A stretch of 64,000 nt of DNA from assembly GCF_030286045.1 (NCBI RefSeq), contig NZ_CP127390.1:2497482-2561481 (forward strand), read 5' to 3'. Of this stretch, positions 1-7,966 are shown in pieces; position 1 is the stretch's first letter, and every line of letters starts with the position of its first letter. Below the pieces are notes generated by a model. It ran no database searches. It had not been told where the DNA came from and was given only the letters and a program-made list of their open reading frames with translations. This DNA is from Propionimicrobium sp. PCR01-08-3. Its GTDB lineage: Bacteria > Actinomycetota > Actinomycetes > Propionibacteriales > Propionibacteriaceae. The position numbers and the translations under genes were made by a program.

Positions 1-78
1 ATTTCCGATTGCCCGGTCCAGCCCGCCCAACACCATACAGATCATTAAAATCCATACAATGACTTCATTAATCCCCAC
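1..78 (-). CDS. eutH: Ethanolamine permease EutH, N-terminal fragment
   Basis: Only the first 26 codons lie in the window; the gene runs off the left edge. Read from a GTG at 78, the peptide begins VGINEVIVWILMICMVLGGL and continues DRAIGN. This matches the start of the EutH family, whose Escherichia coli member begins MGINEIIMYIMMFFML and has the same D-R pair after the first membrane helix. A GAGGGG ribosome-binding site lies about 6 nt upstream. EutH is a membrane protein thought to admit ethanolamine for B12-dependent ethanolamine ammonia-lyase. The link to the cobalamin genes at the other end of the window is inference. With 26 residues the family call is good but not certain. Confidence 0.6.
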   Translation of the reverse strand, partial: MGINEVIVWILMICMVLGGLDRAIGN

Positions 79-587
79 GAAATTCCCCTCGTCCGGCGGG
101 GGCACTTACCCCTAGATGCCCCCAATAACGCGCCACGCCCGCGCGTTTAGATAGATAAAGAACAATCCAGAGCTTCTTTGCATACTGCTGGACATTCACT
201 CAATTATCTTCACGTCAAGACGATTGAATGTTCACCTACCTCAGCGAATCAAACCAGTAGTGCCGACCCGACTGCTTGGCAATATTCCTAATGCCCCACC
301 GCGCTGTAAGTCAAGCCCATCGTTCCGAACTGTCACGAGATCACGAACAGCCCAGCGCAAATCTCCCCGACCGTCCCCAATCGATCTGGACTGCGGCGGC
401 CGCCAAAAAACATTGCGCGCGATGTATTGATCATCGAGCTCACGCTGCGCCGTGACCGTCACTTCGTTTCCTGGTGCTCGTTCGGCTCGACCGACGAACA
501 CATCATTCGACAGTTATAGTCAGGAAACCCCGAGTCGCACACGGGCCCGACCAGTCGGGAAACTCGAATGTCGTAATACATCGAACC
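79..587. promoter_or_regulatory. Intergenic region upstream of eutH with a short hairpin
   Basis: This 509-bp stretch separates the eutH start from the 3' end of the whiB gene. It must carry the eutH promoter. At 98-123 there is a perfect inverted repeat GGGGGCA / TGCCCCC around a 12-nt loop, 20 nt from the eutH start codon. It could be an operator or a leader hairpin that acts on eutH translation. I looked for B12-box and other riboswitch consensus sequences and saw none. Small open frames here show no recognisable protein features. Confidence 0.35.
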
Positions 588-968
588 TCAACGTTGAGAT
601 GTGATCCGCTTGCCCTGAATCGGGTGGGATGGACCCTTGGTGCGAGACCCTTGTTCGGGAGAGTCAAACTGTTCGTCCACGACGCGAACGGTACCGCTGG
701 AGTTGACGGCCGCGTTCAGCACAGCCGACCATGACTCGACATCCGGACGCTGACGCAGCAGCTGACGTCGCTCCCGCTCGGTCATGCCGCCCCAAACGCC
801 CCATTCGATGCGATTGTCCAGCGCCTCTGCCAGACATTGGGCGCGCACCGGGCATCCCATACAAATTGTTTTGGCTCTTTTTTGGTCTTTGCCCTCAGGA
901 AATAGGGCGTCATTCATTCCTCTGCATTTGGCCAGCAGCGGCCAGTCTTCAGGGTCAGGCACGGCCAT
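588..968 (-). CDS. whiB4: WhiB-family iron-sulfur transcription regulator (WhiB4-like)
   Basis: 126 residues. Four cysteines at 15, 36, 39 and 45 (C-x20-C-x2-C-x5-C) would bind a [4Fe-4S] cluster, and the family turn GVWGGMTERERR follows. Mycobacterial WhiB4 shares the stretch ALDNRIEWGVWGGMTER almost exactly and also the xVxSWS tail, so WhiB4 is the closest type. WhiB4 is described in mycobacteria as a redox- and oxygen-responsive regulator. The ATG at 968 is preceded by AGGGAG. The gene is divergent from the PBP gene. The order whiB4, ponA2, metallophosphoesterase is the same as in Mycobacterium tuberculosis (Rv3681c-Rv3683), which supports orthology. The C-terminal 40 residues past the basic helix are not conserved. 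Confidence 0.88.
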   Translation of the reverse strand: MAVPDPEDWPLLAKCRGMNDALFPEGKDQKRAKTICMGCPVRAQCLAEALDNRIEWGVWGGMTERERRQLLRQRPDVESWSAVLNAAVNSSGTVRVVDEQFDSPEQGSRTKGPSHPIQGKRITSQR

Positions 969-1239
969 CGACGCACGCTCCCTTCAGTGGTGGGGTAGCC
1001 CCCAACTTACACCTGGCGACTAGGGGTGTAAAACTTCCGGGCTGCGCTGAGACGAGTGCTGGACAACGGGCATTCCGCTGCAACGGGCGACGACCCAGGG
1101 CAGCTCCTTCAATCTTGCATTCGTGATAGTCAGGACGCCCCTGCCCTGTCTTGCAGAGCCTCATAGGCAGTCCACAACAATGAAGCCGTGCTGCAAACCT
1201 GCGTGAGAATTGTCAGTCTCGTCACGTACCCTAGAGGTC

Positions 1240-3372
1240 GTGAGCGTAAAGACTGCGGGAAGCAAAGCTTATTCGCTGCTGATGTTCGCGGTAGTCAGCA
1301 TTCTGGCCGGAGTGCTGACTGCCGGACTCGGCGTCCCCTTCGCGGCATTGGCCGCCGGGGTGACCCGGGCGGGCGCGGCAGCGTTGCGAGACGTGCCCGC
1401 TGACTTGTCGGTGCCCGAACAGCACGAGGCGTCCAAGATGTACCTGGCCGATGGCTCGGTGCTCGCGACCTTCTTCGACGAGAACCGCCAGTATGTGACG
1501 CTCGATCAGATTTCACCCGAGATGCAGGCCGCGCAGATCGGCATCGAGGATCACCGCTTCTATGAGCATGGTGCGGTCGATATTCAGTCGATCGTGCGTG
1601 CCGCTCTCGGCAACGCTGCCGGTGGTGGCATCAGCGGCGGCGGGTCGACGCTCACTCAGCAGTACGTGAAGCAGGTGCGGCTGCAGATGTGTAACGGGGA
1701 TACGGCTTGCGTCGAGGAGGCCCAGGCCCCCAATATGAACCGCAAGATTCTCGAGATGCGCTACGCGATCGCGCTCGAGAACAGCCTGTCCAAGGACGAG
1801 ATCCTGGAGCGTTACCTCAACATCGCCTACTACGGCGACGGTGCCTATGGGGTGCAGGCGGCAGCGCGGCACTACTTCAATATCGACGCGGCAGATTTGG
1901 ACGTCGCTCAGGCAGCGATGCTGGCTGGCATCGTACAGAACCCCGGTCAGTCCGATCCCGTCAATAATCCGGACGCAGCCGTCGCGCGCCGCCAGGCCGT
2001 GCTGGATGCGCAGGTGCGCTATCAAGGCATGTCGCAAGAGACCGCAGACGAAGCCGCCGCCGCCGGTTTCGATGCTTCCCAGGTGCAGACGATCGGCAGT
2101 GGCTGCCAGGGCACTCGCTATCCCTTCATCTGCGACTATGCGTCCAGGGTGCTGACCAGTGACCAGATGTCGGTTTTCGGTGACGACGAGGACGCTCGCC
2201 GCGATGTGCTGAACCGCGCAGGTCTGGAGATCACGCTGAGTATCAATCCGACAATTCAGGATGCCGCGCAAAGCACCATCAGCGCTGTCGTCGGGCCTGA
2301 GGATGCTGTGATTGCCGTCGCCGACACTGTCGAGAACTCAACCGGACGAATCCTGGCGATGGCTCAGTCGCGTCCGACCATGGGCGAAGGTGCCGGCGAG
2401 ACGGCCTGGAACTATTCGGTGAACTATGCCATGGGTGGCGCCGACGGGTACCTCTTCGGTTCGACGTTCAAGACCTGGACGGCGGCCGCTGCGATTCAGC
2501 AGGGCCATTTCCCCGATTCCACGTACTACAACGTGCAAAAGACGCAGAACTGGCAGGGACAATGGTTCCGCGGTTGCGGCGATGACAAGTTCCAGCTCGG
2601 CGACAGTTATTCGACCACCAATGCTGTAAGTGGTCAGGACAAGGGCAACTTCAACATGGTGACCGGCATGATGTGGTCGGTCAACAACTACTGGGTGTCC
2701 CTCGAACGCGATGTCGGCGTCTGCCAGGCCGTCGACATGGCCAAGCGGGCCGGAGTCGAGATCTCCCAACCTGTTGAGGGCGAAGCCACCCTGGATGACT
2801 ACGATTACATTCCGTCGTTCACCCTTGGTGCCGCCAAGGTGACCCCGCTGTCGATGGCCGTCGGATACGGGACCTTCGGCAACCGAGGCACTCGCTGCAA
2901 TCCGATCATCATCGACTCGCTCTACGACCGCAACGGTGTCGAGATTCCGGCACCCAGCGCCGATTGCCAGCAGACGATCGACCCATCGGTGGCCGACGGC
3001 GTGAACTACGTATTGAATAAGACTCATACCTCAGGTTTGTCGTCGTCCACGAATATTCCCAACGGAATCGATCAGGCGTCCAAGACCGGTACCTCTGACA
3101 ACTCGGCATCGAGCTCGGCGTTCGTCGGCTACACCCCCGACATCTCGACCTCGGTCGTGGTGGCCGGCGACAACATGAGCCCGGCCTGGCAGGCCTTGCC
3201 CGAGCAGTCCCGCGATGTCACGCACATTCCGCTCACACCATTGGGTGGCGGAACATTCCACGCCAACGGTCGTAATGATGCGGGTGGCCTCTGGCGTCCG
3301 ATCATGCAAGTGGCGATGGAAGGCATGCCCCAGTCGAAATTCAACGCGTGGGCCGCGCCCACCGGTCGATGA
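1240..3372 (+). CDS. ponA2: Class A penicillin-binding protein (peptidoglycan glycosyltransferase/transpeptidase)
   Basis: About 710 residues. A membrane anchor near residues 7-35 is followed by a GT51 glycosyltransferase domain with the catalytic motif EDHRFYEHG (Glu103) and GGSTLTQQYVK. The transpeptidase domain follows, with STFK (Ser408), SVNNYW (SxN, Ser480) and KTGTS (Lys615). It polymerises lipid II and cross-links stem peptides outside the membrane. I choose the GTG at 1240 over an upstream TTG at 1210, because a -10-like TACCCT ends 7 nt before it, which fits leaderless transcription. The metallophosphoesterase gene follows after 16 bp. No C-terminal PASTA domain is seen. Codons 10-20 contain a sequence that recurs in dnaX (see findings). 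Confidence 0.93.
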   Translation: MSVKTAGSKAYSLLMFAVVSILAGVLTAGLGVPFAALAAGVTRAGAAALRDVPADLSVPEQHEASKMYLADGSVLATFFDENRQYVTLDQISPEMQAAQIGIEDHRFYEHGAVDIQSIVRAALGNAAGGGISGGGSTLTQQYVKQVRLQMCNGDTACVEEAQAPNMNRKILEMRYAIALENSLSKDEILERYLNIAYYGDGAYGVQAAARHYFNIDAADLDVAQAAMLAGIVQNPGQSDPVNNPDAAVARRQAVLDAQVRYQGMSQETADEAAAAGFDASQVQTIGSGCQGTRYPFICDYASRVLTSDQMSVFGDDEDARRDVLNRAGLEITLSINPTIQDAAQSTISAVVGPEDAVIAVADTVENSTGRILAMAQSRPTMGEGAGETAWNYSVNYAMGGADGYLFGSTFKTWTAAAAIQQGHFPDSTYYNVQKTQNWQGQWFRGCGDDKFQLGDSYSTTNAVSGQDKGNFNMVTGMMWSVNNYWVSLERDVGVCQAVDMAKRAGVEISQPVEGEATLDDYDYIPSFTLGAAKVTPLSMAVGYGTFGNRGTRCNPIIIDSLYDRNGVEIPAPSADCQQTIDPSVADGVNYVLNKTHTSGLSSSTNIPNGIDQASKTGTSDNSASSSAFVGYTPDISTSVVVAGDNMSPAWQALPEQSRDVTHIPLTPLGGGTFHANGRNDAGGLWRPIMQVAMEGMPQSKFNAWAAPTGR

Positions 3373-3388
3373 ATAGCGCTGCCCATCC

Positions 3389-4294
3389 ATGAGGAGATGC
3401 CAACTCGCCGCGCTCGCGGCCGGAAGCCTGGTGGGTCTGGGAAGTGCAGTAACCGCAGGAGCGTGGGCCGAGGCACGTGCCTTTATCCTGCGCCGGGTCG
3501 ATGTGCCGATGCTGCCCTTCGGATCGCCCGAGATCAGAGTGCTGCATCTGTCGGATATTCACCTGATGCCCTATCAGTTGCGCAAGCGCCGCTTCATCGA
3601 CTGGTTGGGCGCTCTTGAGCCCGACCTCGTGATCACGACCGGCGACAACATTTCAAGCGCCGAGTCAATCGGGCCGCTGCTCGATTCGCTGGCTCCGCTA
3701 CTGGCGCGGCCGGGAGCATTTGTGTTCGGCTCCAACGATTTCGTGGAGCCCGGATTCCGCAATCCGGCAAGCTACCTGTTCGGCAACTCGCGCAAGTCGG
3801 CGAAACGTCGCCCGTTGCCCACCTGGCAGCTGAAGGACGCGCTGACCGAGGCCGGCTGGGCCTATCTGGACAACAAGTCGGCGAGGCTCGAAATTGGCGG
3901 CCGGACGATCGACTTCCGCGGCACCGGTGACGCTCACCATGGTCTCGACGATTATTCGGCGGTGGCCGGGCCCGCACTCCGAGATGCCGGCCTGACCATC
4001 GGCGTGACCCATGCCCCCTATCGACGCATTTTGGACGCCATGACCGCCGACGGTGTGCAGCTGATCTTCGCCGGCCACACTCATGGCGGCCAGATCTGCC
4101 TGCCCGTGAATCGGGCGATCATCGACAACTGTGATCTGCCGACCGAGCAGGCGTCCGGACTGAGTATCTGGAGCAGCGAGGGCCGCGCATCCTGGTTGCA
4201 TGTCTCGGCCGGTATCGGCACGGCCCCGACCGTTCCATTGCGGCTGTTCTGTCGTCCGGAGGCAACGCTGCTGAGATTGGTTGGGCGAGGATAG
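3389..4294 (+). CDS. Metallophosphoesterase, membrane-anchored
   Basis: 301 residues. An N-terminal hydrophobic segment (about residues 5-28) precedes a calcineurin-like domain with the standard metal ligands: LSDIHL (DxH), TTGDN (GDxx), GSND (the GNHD block, with Ser for Asn-adjacent Gly-Asn), THAP and GHTHGGQ. Enzymes of this type hydrolyse phosphomono- or diesters, often nucleotides or UDP-sugars, with Mn2+ or Fe. It is co-directional with the PBP gene 16 bp upstream, as in Mycobacterium (Rv3683), so a role in envelope metabolism is likely but the substrate is unknown. Confidence 0.85.
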   Translation: MRRCQLAALAAGSLVGLGSAVTAGAWAEARAFILRRVDVPMLPFGSPEIRVLHLSDIHLMPYQLRKRRFIDWLGALEPDLVITTGDNISSAESIGPLLDSLAPLLARPGAFVFGSNDFVEPGFRNPASYLFGNSRKSAKRRPLPTWQLKDALTEAGWAYLDNKSARLEIGGRTIDFRGTGDAHHGLDDYSAVAGPALRDAGLTIGVTHAPYRRILDAMTADGVQLIFAGHTHGGQICLPVNRAIIDNCDLPTEQASGLSIWSSEGRASWLHVSAGIGTAPTVPLRLFCRPEATLLRLVGRG

Positions 4295-4459
4295 TCCGAC
4301 GCCGTAGCCAGACCGCTGCGAGCAGCACGACCACTCCAGAGAATCCGCGCCGAGCAACGCTAGGAAGCCGAGACCGGCCCGTGCTGCATGCGATTCGGGA
4401 CAACTGAATTGGTGCCCGATCAAAAGGTGCGATAAGCTAGCTCGCGGCTCAAGGGCCAT

Positions 4460-4621
<162 letters not shown>

Positions 4622-4700
4622 TTGGGGTGGGTGTTGCGGGTCATCGTTCACTTGGTGTGTCGGGTCATGGGTCTGATGCAGGAACAGGTGACAGTTCTGG

Positions 4701-5588
4701 TTAGGCCGCGAGGGCCAGTTCTTCGTTCATGATGGTCTCGAATTCGATCGGCGTCAAACGACCCAGGCGGGCCTGCCGGCGACGGCGATGATAGGTTCGC
4801 TCGATCCACGTGACAATCGCGATGCGAAGCTCCTCACGCGTGGCCCAGGAGCGCCGGTTCAGCACGTTCTTCTGCAACAGGCTGAAGAACGATTCCATCG
4901 CCGCGTTGTCACCGCAGGACGCGACTCTGCCCATCGAACCGACAAGTTTGTGCGCAGCGAGTTCACGGCGCAGCTTCCGGCTTCGGAATTGGGATCCTCG
5001 GTCCGAATGGACGATGCAGCCCGCAACGTTGCCGCGCATCCGGACGGCGTTTCGGACGGCGCGGACCGCGAGTGACGCTTTCATTCTCGAGTCGATGGAG
5101 TAGCCCACGATCCGGCCGCTGAATGCGTCTTTGACGGCGCAGAGATACAGCTTGCCCTCGGCGGTCTTGTGCTCGGTGATATCGGTCAGCCACAGTTCAT
5201 TCACCCGAGAGGCACTGAACTGGTGACGCTCACGCCCGTCCTCATCGATGACGACGCAGCGGTCGTCGTGAACGGCAGGGCCGGGCTTCTTGCCGTTCTT
5301 GCCACGCTTCTTCCCGAACACGCTCCACCACCCATTCGACGACGTGATCCGCCACGCCGTTCGATCCGACATCGACTCGCCCTCCTGGCGGGCTTCGTCG
5401 GCGAGGAGCCGATACCCGAACTCCGGGTCATCGCGATGCGCGTCGAACAACGCGTTCGCGCGATACGCCTCGTCCAGCTCCCGCCGGGAGACGGGACGAC
5501 GCAACCAGCGGTAGTAGGGCTGGCGAGCAAGCTTCAAGACCCGGCACGACACCACGACGGGGATCCCGTCCACGGCGAGCTCACTCAC
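4701..5588 (-). CDS. IS3-family transposase OrfB (integrase catalytic domain)
   Basis: 295 residues from a GTG. An HTH_21-type segment (DDPEFGYRLLADEAR) precedes an rve/DDE domain with catalytic Asp in LWLTDITEHK, Asp in IVHSDRGSQF and Glu in NAAMESFFSLLQK, then the RYNxxRRH-like tail (YHRRRRQARLGRLTPIEFE). It would cut and join IS ends as the C-terminal half of an OrfAB fusion. The open frame continues upstream (RPLQLYPLV) toward the IS110 junction, so the native N-terminus is disturbed. Confidence 0.88.
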   Translation of the reverse strand: MSELAVDGIPVVVSCRVLKLARQPYYRWLRRPVSRRELDEAYRANALFDAHRDDPEFGYRLLADEARQEGESMSDRTAWRITSSNGWWSVFGKKRGKNGKKPGPAVHDDRCVVIDEDGRERHQFSASRVNELWLTDITEHKTAEGKLYLCAVKDAFSGRIVGYSIDSRMKASLAVRAVRNAVRMRGNVAGCIVHSDRGSQFRSRKLRRELAAHKLVGSMGRVASCGDNAAMESFFSLLQKNVLNRRSWATREELRIAIVTWIERTYHRRRRQARLGRLTPIEFETIMNEELALAA

Positions 5589-5639
5589 GAGCGGGTAGAG
5601 CTGTAATGGCCTCTGGCGGGCCCGCGGCCGGCTGGGATG

Positions 5640-5860
5640 CTGAGCCGTAGCTCGGCCGAGTGACTCCGGGTAGAACCGACTCGTGAATAGTTCGCGATGT
5701 CTTCAAAAGGACGTGTCCTCGGCTGAGCTACGGCTCGGTCTCTCCGCGCAGATGCCTTGATCAGAAGCCTGTCCGTCCCCAGGGGCGTGACTCATTACAG
5801 ATGTGACTCTGAGCGACCCGGGCCAGTCCGCTGATGTGCTGACGACTGGAGGAACTCACC
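5640..5860 (+). ncRNA. Candidate IS110 bridge RNA region (non-coding left end)
   Basis: The stretch before the IS110 transposase contains a long inverted repeat: GAGCCGTAGCTCGGCCGAG at 5642-5660 and its near-perfect complement CTCGGCTGAGCTACGGCTC at 5718-5736 (one mismatch), with a 57-nt loop. IS110-family elements of the IS621 type express a ~180-nt bridge RNA with target- and donor-binding loops from this position. Assignment rests on position, size and structure; the guide loops were not matched to target and donor DNA. The inverted repeat could instead be part of the recombination end. Confidence 0.4.
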
Positions 5861-6907
5861 ATGACCACCGTTACTGAACGCTACGAGCACGTCGTAGGGA
5901 TCGATACCCACGCGCGTACTCACACGTATTGCATCATCGAATCCCGGACGGGAGCGGTGGTCGATACGAGATCGTTCCCGACTACTGCCCCCGGGATGCA
6001 GCGTGCAGTCACCTGGATCCGACGAAGGACTCACGGGAAGCCGGTGCTCGCCGCCGTGGAGGGTACTTCCTCGTACGGTGCCGGCATCACCACCGCCCTT
6101 CTGACAGAGGGGATCGAGGTGGCCGAGATCCGACCTCTCTACCGCCGTTCCCGAGCACAAACAGGCAAGTCGGACCCGCTGGATGCAGAAGCAGCCGCTC
6201 GAACGGCGCTTTCCACGGACGTCGAGAAACTTGCTCAGCCACGTCGCTTCGGTGACCGCGCGGCGCTCCGCGTGCTGCTGGCGAGCCGGTCACTGATCGA
6301 TCAGCAGCGCACGGCCAACAAGAACGCGCTCACAGCACTCCTGCGCACCACCGACGTCGGAATAGATGCGCGCAAACCGCTCACAGACGCGCAAATCGCC
6401 ACCATCGCGACCTGGCGAACCGGGCGAGATCAGCCATCGAAACGAGTCTTCCGGGAAGAGGGAAGAAGGCTGGCCAAGTCGATCATCGAGCAGACCAGGT
6501 CACTTCAGCAGAACCACCAGGCGCTGTCCGTGCTGACCGAGACTCTTGCCCCGGGCCTCCAGAGCATCCCGGGGGTCGGCGCGGTCACAGGAGCGATCCT
6601 GGTGGCCTCGTACTCGCATCACGGGCGGGTGCGCTCTGAAGCGGCTTTCGCCGCTCTCGGCGGTATAGCTCCATTGCCGGCCTCCTCGGGCAACACCAGT
6701 CGCCACCGACTCTCCCGCTCGGGCGACCGGCAACTCAACCGTGCCGTCGATGTCGTCGTCCGCACGCGGATGAGCTACGACCCCGTCACCTGCGAATACG
6801 TTGAGCGCCGGCGTGCCGAAGGGCTCTCCAAGCGCGAGATTCGACGGTGCCTCAAGCGATACGTCTGCAGGTCTCTGTTCCGAGAACTTCGGACTCGGAT
6901 GGCTTGA
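5861..6907 (+). CDS. IS110-family transposase (DEDD recombinase)
   Basis: 348 residues. The N-terminal RuvC-like DEDD domain shows VVGIDTHARTHT (first Asp), AAVEGTSSYGAG (Glu) and KSDPLDAEAAART (paired Asp). The C-terminal transposase_20 domain has LQSIPGVGAVTGAILVASY and AALGGIAPLPASSGNTSRHR with the conserved serine region. These enzymes exchange strands through a serine and are RNA-guided in characterised members. An ATG start with GGAGG 8 nt upstream is clear. The frame is full length, so this copy may be functional. Confidence 0.92.
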   Translation: MTTVTERYEHVVGIDTHARTHTYCIIESRTGAVVDTRSFPTTAPGMQRAVTWIRRRTHGKPVLAAVEGTSSYGAGITTALLTEGIEVAEIRPLYRRSRAQTGKSDPLDAEAAARTALSTDVEKLAQPRRFGDRAALRVLLASRSLIDQQRTANKNALTALLRTTDVGIDARKPLTDAQIATIATWRTGRDQPSKRVFREEGRRLAKSIIEQTRSLQQNHQALSVLTETLAPGLQSIPGVGAVTGAILVASYSHHGRVRSEAAFAALGGIAPLPASSGNTSRHRLSRSGDRQLNRAVDVVVRTRMSYDPVTCEYVERRRAEGLSKREIRRCLKRYVCRSLFRELRTRMA

Positions 6908-7220
6908 CACGGAGGCATAGAAGCGTCCCTTTTCCCGGCAGATGCGCCTGCGCGAAATACGCGGCCGCGCGACGCAGCACCTCGTTCTCCTGCTCGAGGA
7001 GCCGGTTGCGCTTACGCAGCTCACGTACCTCCACGGACTCCTGCTTCGTCTCGCCCGGCTGATCACCGGCCTCGATGCGGGCTTGTCGCATCCACTTGTC
7101 GAGAGTGCCGACATGGACGCCGAAGTCTTTCGCGATCTGCGCGAGAGTGACTTCTGGATCACGATTCTCCGCGACACGGACCACGTCGTCACGGAACTCC
7201 TTGGGGAACGGCTTGGGCAT
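6852..7220 (-). CDS. IS3-family transposase OrfA, C-terminus altered by insertion
   Basis: 122 residues. An HTH_Tnp_1 domain (residues 1-50; VTLAQIAKDFGVHVGTLDKW) is followed by a leucine-zipper-like coiled coil (VRELRKRNRLLEQENEVLRRAAAYFAQAH). Normal OrfA ends soon after AQAHLPGK; the last ~25 residues here are read from the inserted IS110 end and are not native. It would bind the IS ends and dimerise. Confidence 0.85.
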   Translation of the reverse strand: MPKPFPKEFRDDVVRVAENRDPEVTLAQIAKDFGVHVGTLDKWMRQARIEAGDQPGETKQESVEVRELRKRNRLLEQENEVLRRAAAYFAQAHLPGKGTLLCLRVKPSESEVLGTETCRRIA

Positions 7221-7289
7221 GATGACATCCTTCCAGGCCAGCGCTCTTGACTAGCCATGTTCAATGTCACCTGTTCCTGCATCAGACCC

Positions 7290-7440
7290 CGACCGCGTCG
7301 AGGCCGGCTTGCCGGTATCGGGCGAGCAGTATGTAGATCCACCGTTCTGAAACGTTGAATCGGGTAGCAGCTTCGCTTGGTGATAGGCCGCCCTCGATGA
7401 TGGCCAGGACGATGACACGGTTCTTGTTTGATTGGTTCAT
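7290..7440 (-). pseudogene. IS481-family transposase, N-terminal remnant
   Basis: From ATG 7440 the peptide MNQSNKNRVIVLAIIEGG then SPSEAATRFNVSERWIYILL reads as the N-terminal helix-turn-helix of IS481-type transposases. It stops after about 50 residues exactly where the IS3 right end begins. The catalytic part is not found on the other side of the IS3 element, where only ~75 bp of similar terminal repeat remain (4592-4668), so most of the gene has been lost. Confidence 0.7.
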
Positions 7441-7443
7441 GAC

Positions 7444-7562
7444 TGAACGATGACGCGGCACACCAGGTGAATGATGCCGCGACACATGCTCTGCACGATG
7501 TCCTGAAACACTAAGTGAACGATGACACGGGACACCAATGAACGATGTCCTGCAACCAGACA
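7444..7562 (+). repeat. Five tandem 24-bp repeats in the IS481-type end
   Basis: Units start at 7444, 7468, 7492, 7516 and 7539 (spacing 24, 24, 24, 23) with a consensus near TGAACGATGnCnCGnnACAC. Complementary units recur at about 4608, 4641 and 4665 on the other side of the IS3 element. They probably are transposase-binding sites at the two ends of the IS481-type element. Confidence 0.6.
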
Positions 7563-7645
7563 CCGTCACCCCGACGAAAGTCGAGAGCAATCGAGCTTGC
7601 TCGAATTGCCGAGGCCAAGGAGAGGGTTGAGTGCATCAGCGTAAG

Positions 7646-7740
7646 CACCCCGACACTGTAAAGTCCGCGACATCGTTTACTGATGCTGCGGGATTTTTCT
7701 TATTTTTGGCGCGGATATGGTGCGGGTCGTCGTGCATGGT
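7646..7740 (+). repeat. Right att-like direct repeat
   Basis: Copies the last bases of tRNA-Pro (CACCCCGAC), its terminator hairpin (GTCCGCGACATC ... GATGCTGCGGGATTTTT) and downstream sequence to CGTGCATGGT, matching 4526-4621 with about 14 differences and a one-base gap. A shorter third match to the tRNA end (GTCACCCCGAC) lies at 7566-7576. Confidence 0.75.
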
Positions 7741-7816
7741 CACCCCGGTGCAGGCTCCGTTGCTGTCGGCGAGGGGCAAGCTTTCTTTGCGGTTCCCGCG
7801 CCCGTAAACTTCGGTC

Positions 7817-7966
7817 ATGACGCCGAAACTTGCCGACTACATCGAAGCCGGGTATGAGGTAGTCAGCCAGCGGGTGAATGATCTTCTCACTGGCAAGGTG
7901 AAGTCTGTGAGCGGCCAGGAATCCTTCGACCGTATCCGCGCCCGGCTCGACGCGCTGCACGAGTGA
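7817..7966 (+). CDS. Small antitoxin of a RelE/ParE-type module
   Basis: 49 residues (MTPKLADYIEAGYEVVSQRV, then NDLLTGKVKSVSG and a C-terminal DRIRARLDALHE). It overlaps the toxin frame at GAGTGATA, the common antitoxin-toxin arrangement. A TAAACT -10 box ends 6 nt before the ATG, suggesting a leaderless transcript. Family cannot be named from the sequence alone; the role is inferred from the neighbouring toxin remnant. Confidence 0.6.
   Translation: MTPKLADYIEAGYEVVSQRVNDLLTGKVKSVSGQESFDRIRARLDALHE

Larger units (their letters stand above)
5610..6940 (+). mobile_element. IS110-family element inserted between orfA and orfB of the IS3 element (ends approximate)
   Basis: The IS3 reading frames stop matching near 5610 on the left and near 6940 on the right. 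The intervening ~1.3 kb holds one transposase and a long non-coding left end of about 250 bp with a short right end. That layout is typical of IS110-group elements, which lack terminal inverted repeats and move through a RuvC-like recombinase guided by a structured RNA from the non-coding end. Exact ends and the core dinucleotide cannot be set from this copy alone. Confidence 0.7.
4669..7289. mobile_element. IS3-family insertion sequence, interrupted by an IS110-type element
   Basis: Perfect 25-bp inverted ends lie at 4669-4693 and 7265-7289; the left end starts GGGTCTGATGCAGGAACAGG. Inside, on the minus strand, are orfA (6852-7220) and orfB (4701-5588), which are separated by an unrelated IS110-type transposase on the plus strand. 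Removing the insert leaves about 1.3 kb, the normal size for IS3-family elements. I see no clear target-site duplication next to the ends. With orfA and orfB 1.2 kb apart, the usual -1 frameshift fusion transposase cannot form, so the element is probably dead. Confidence 0.85.

Noticed and set aside
7444-7562. Possible CRISPR array
   Set aside because: The 24-bp units follow each other without spacers and no cas gene is near; they belong to an insertion-sequence end.
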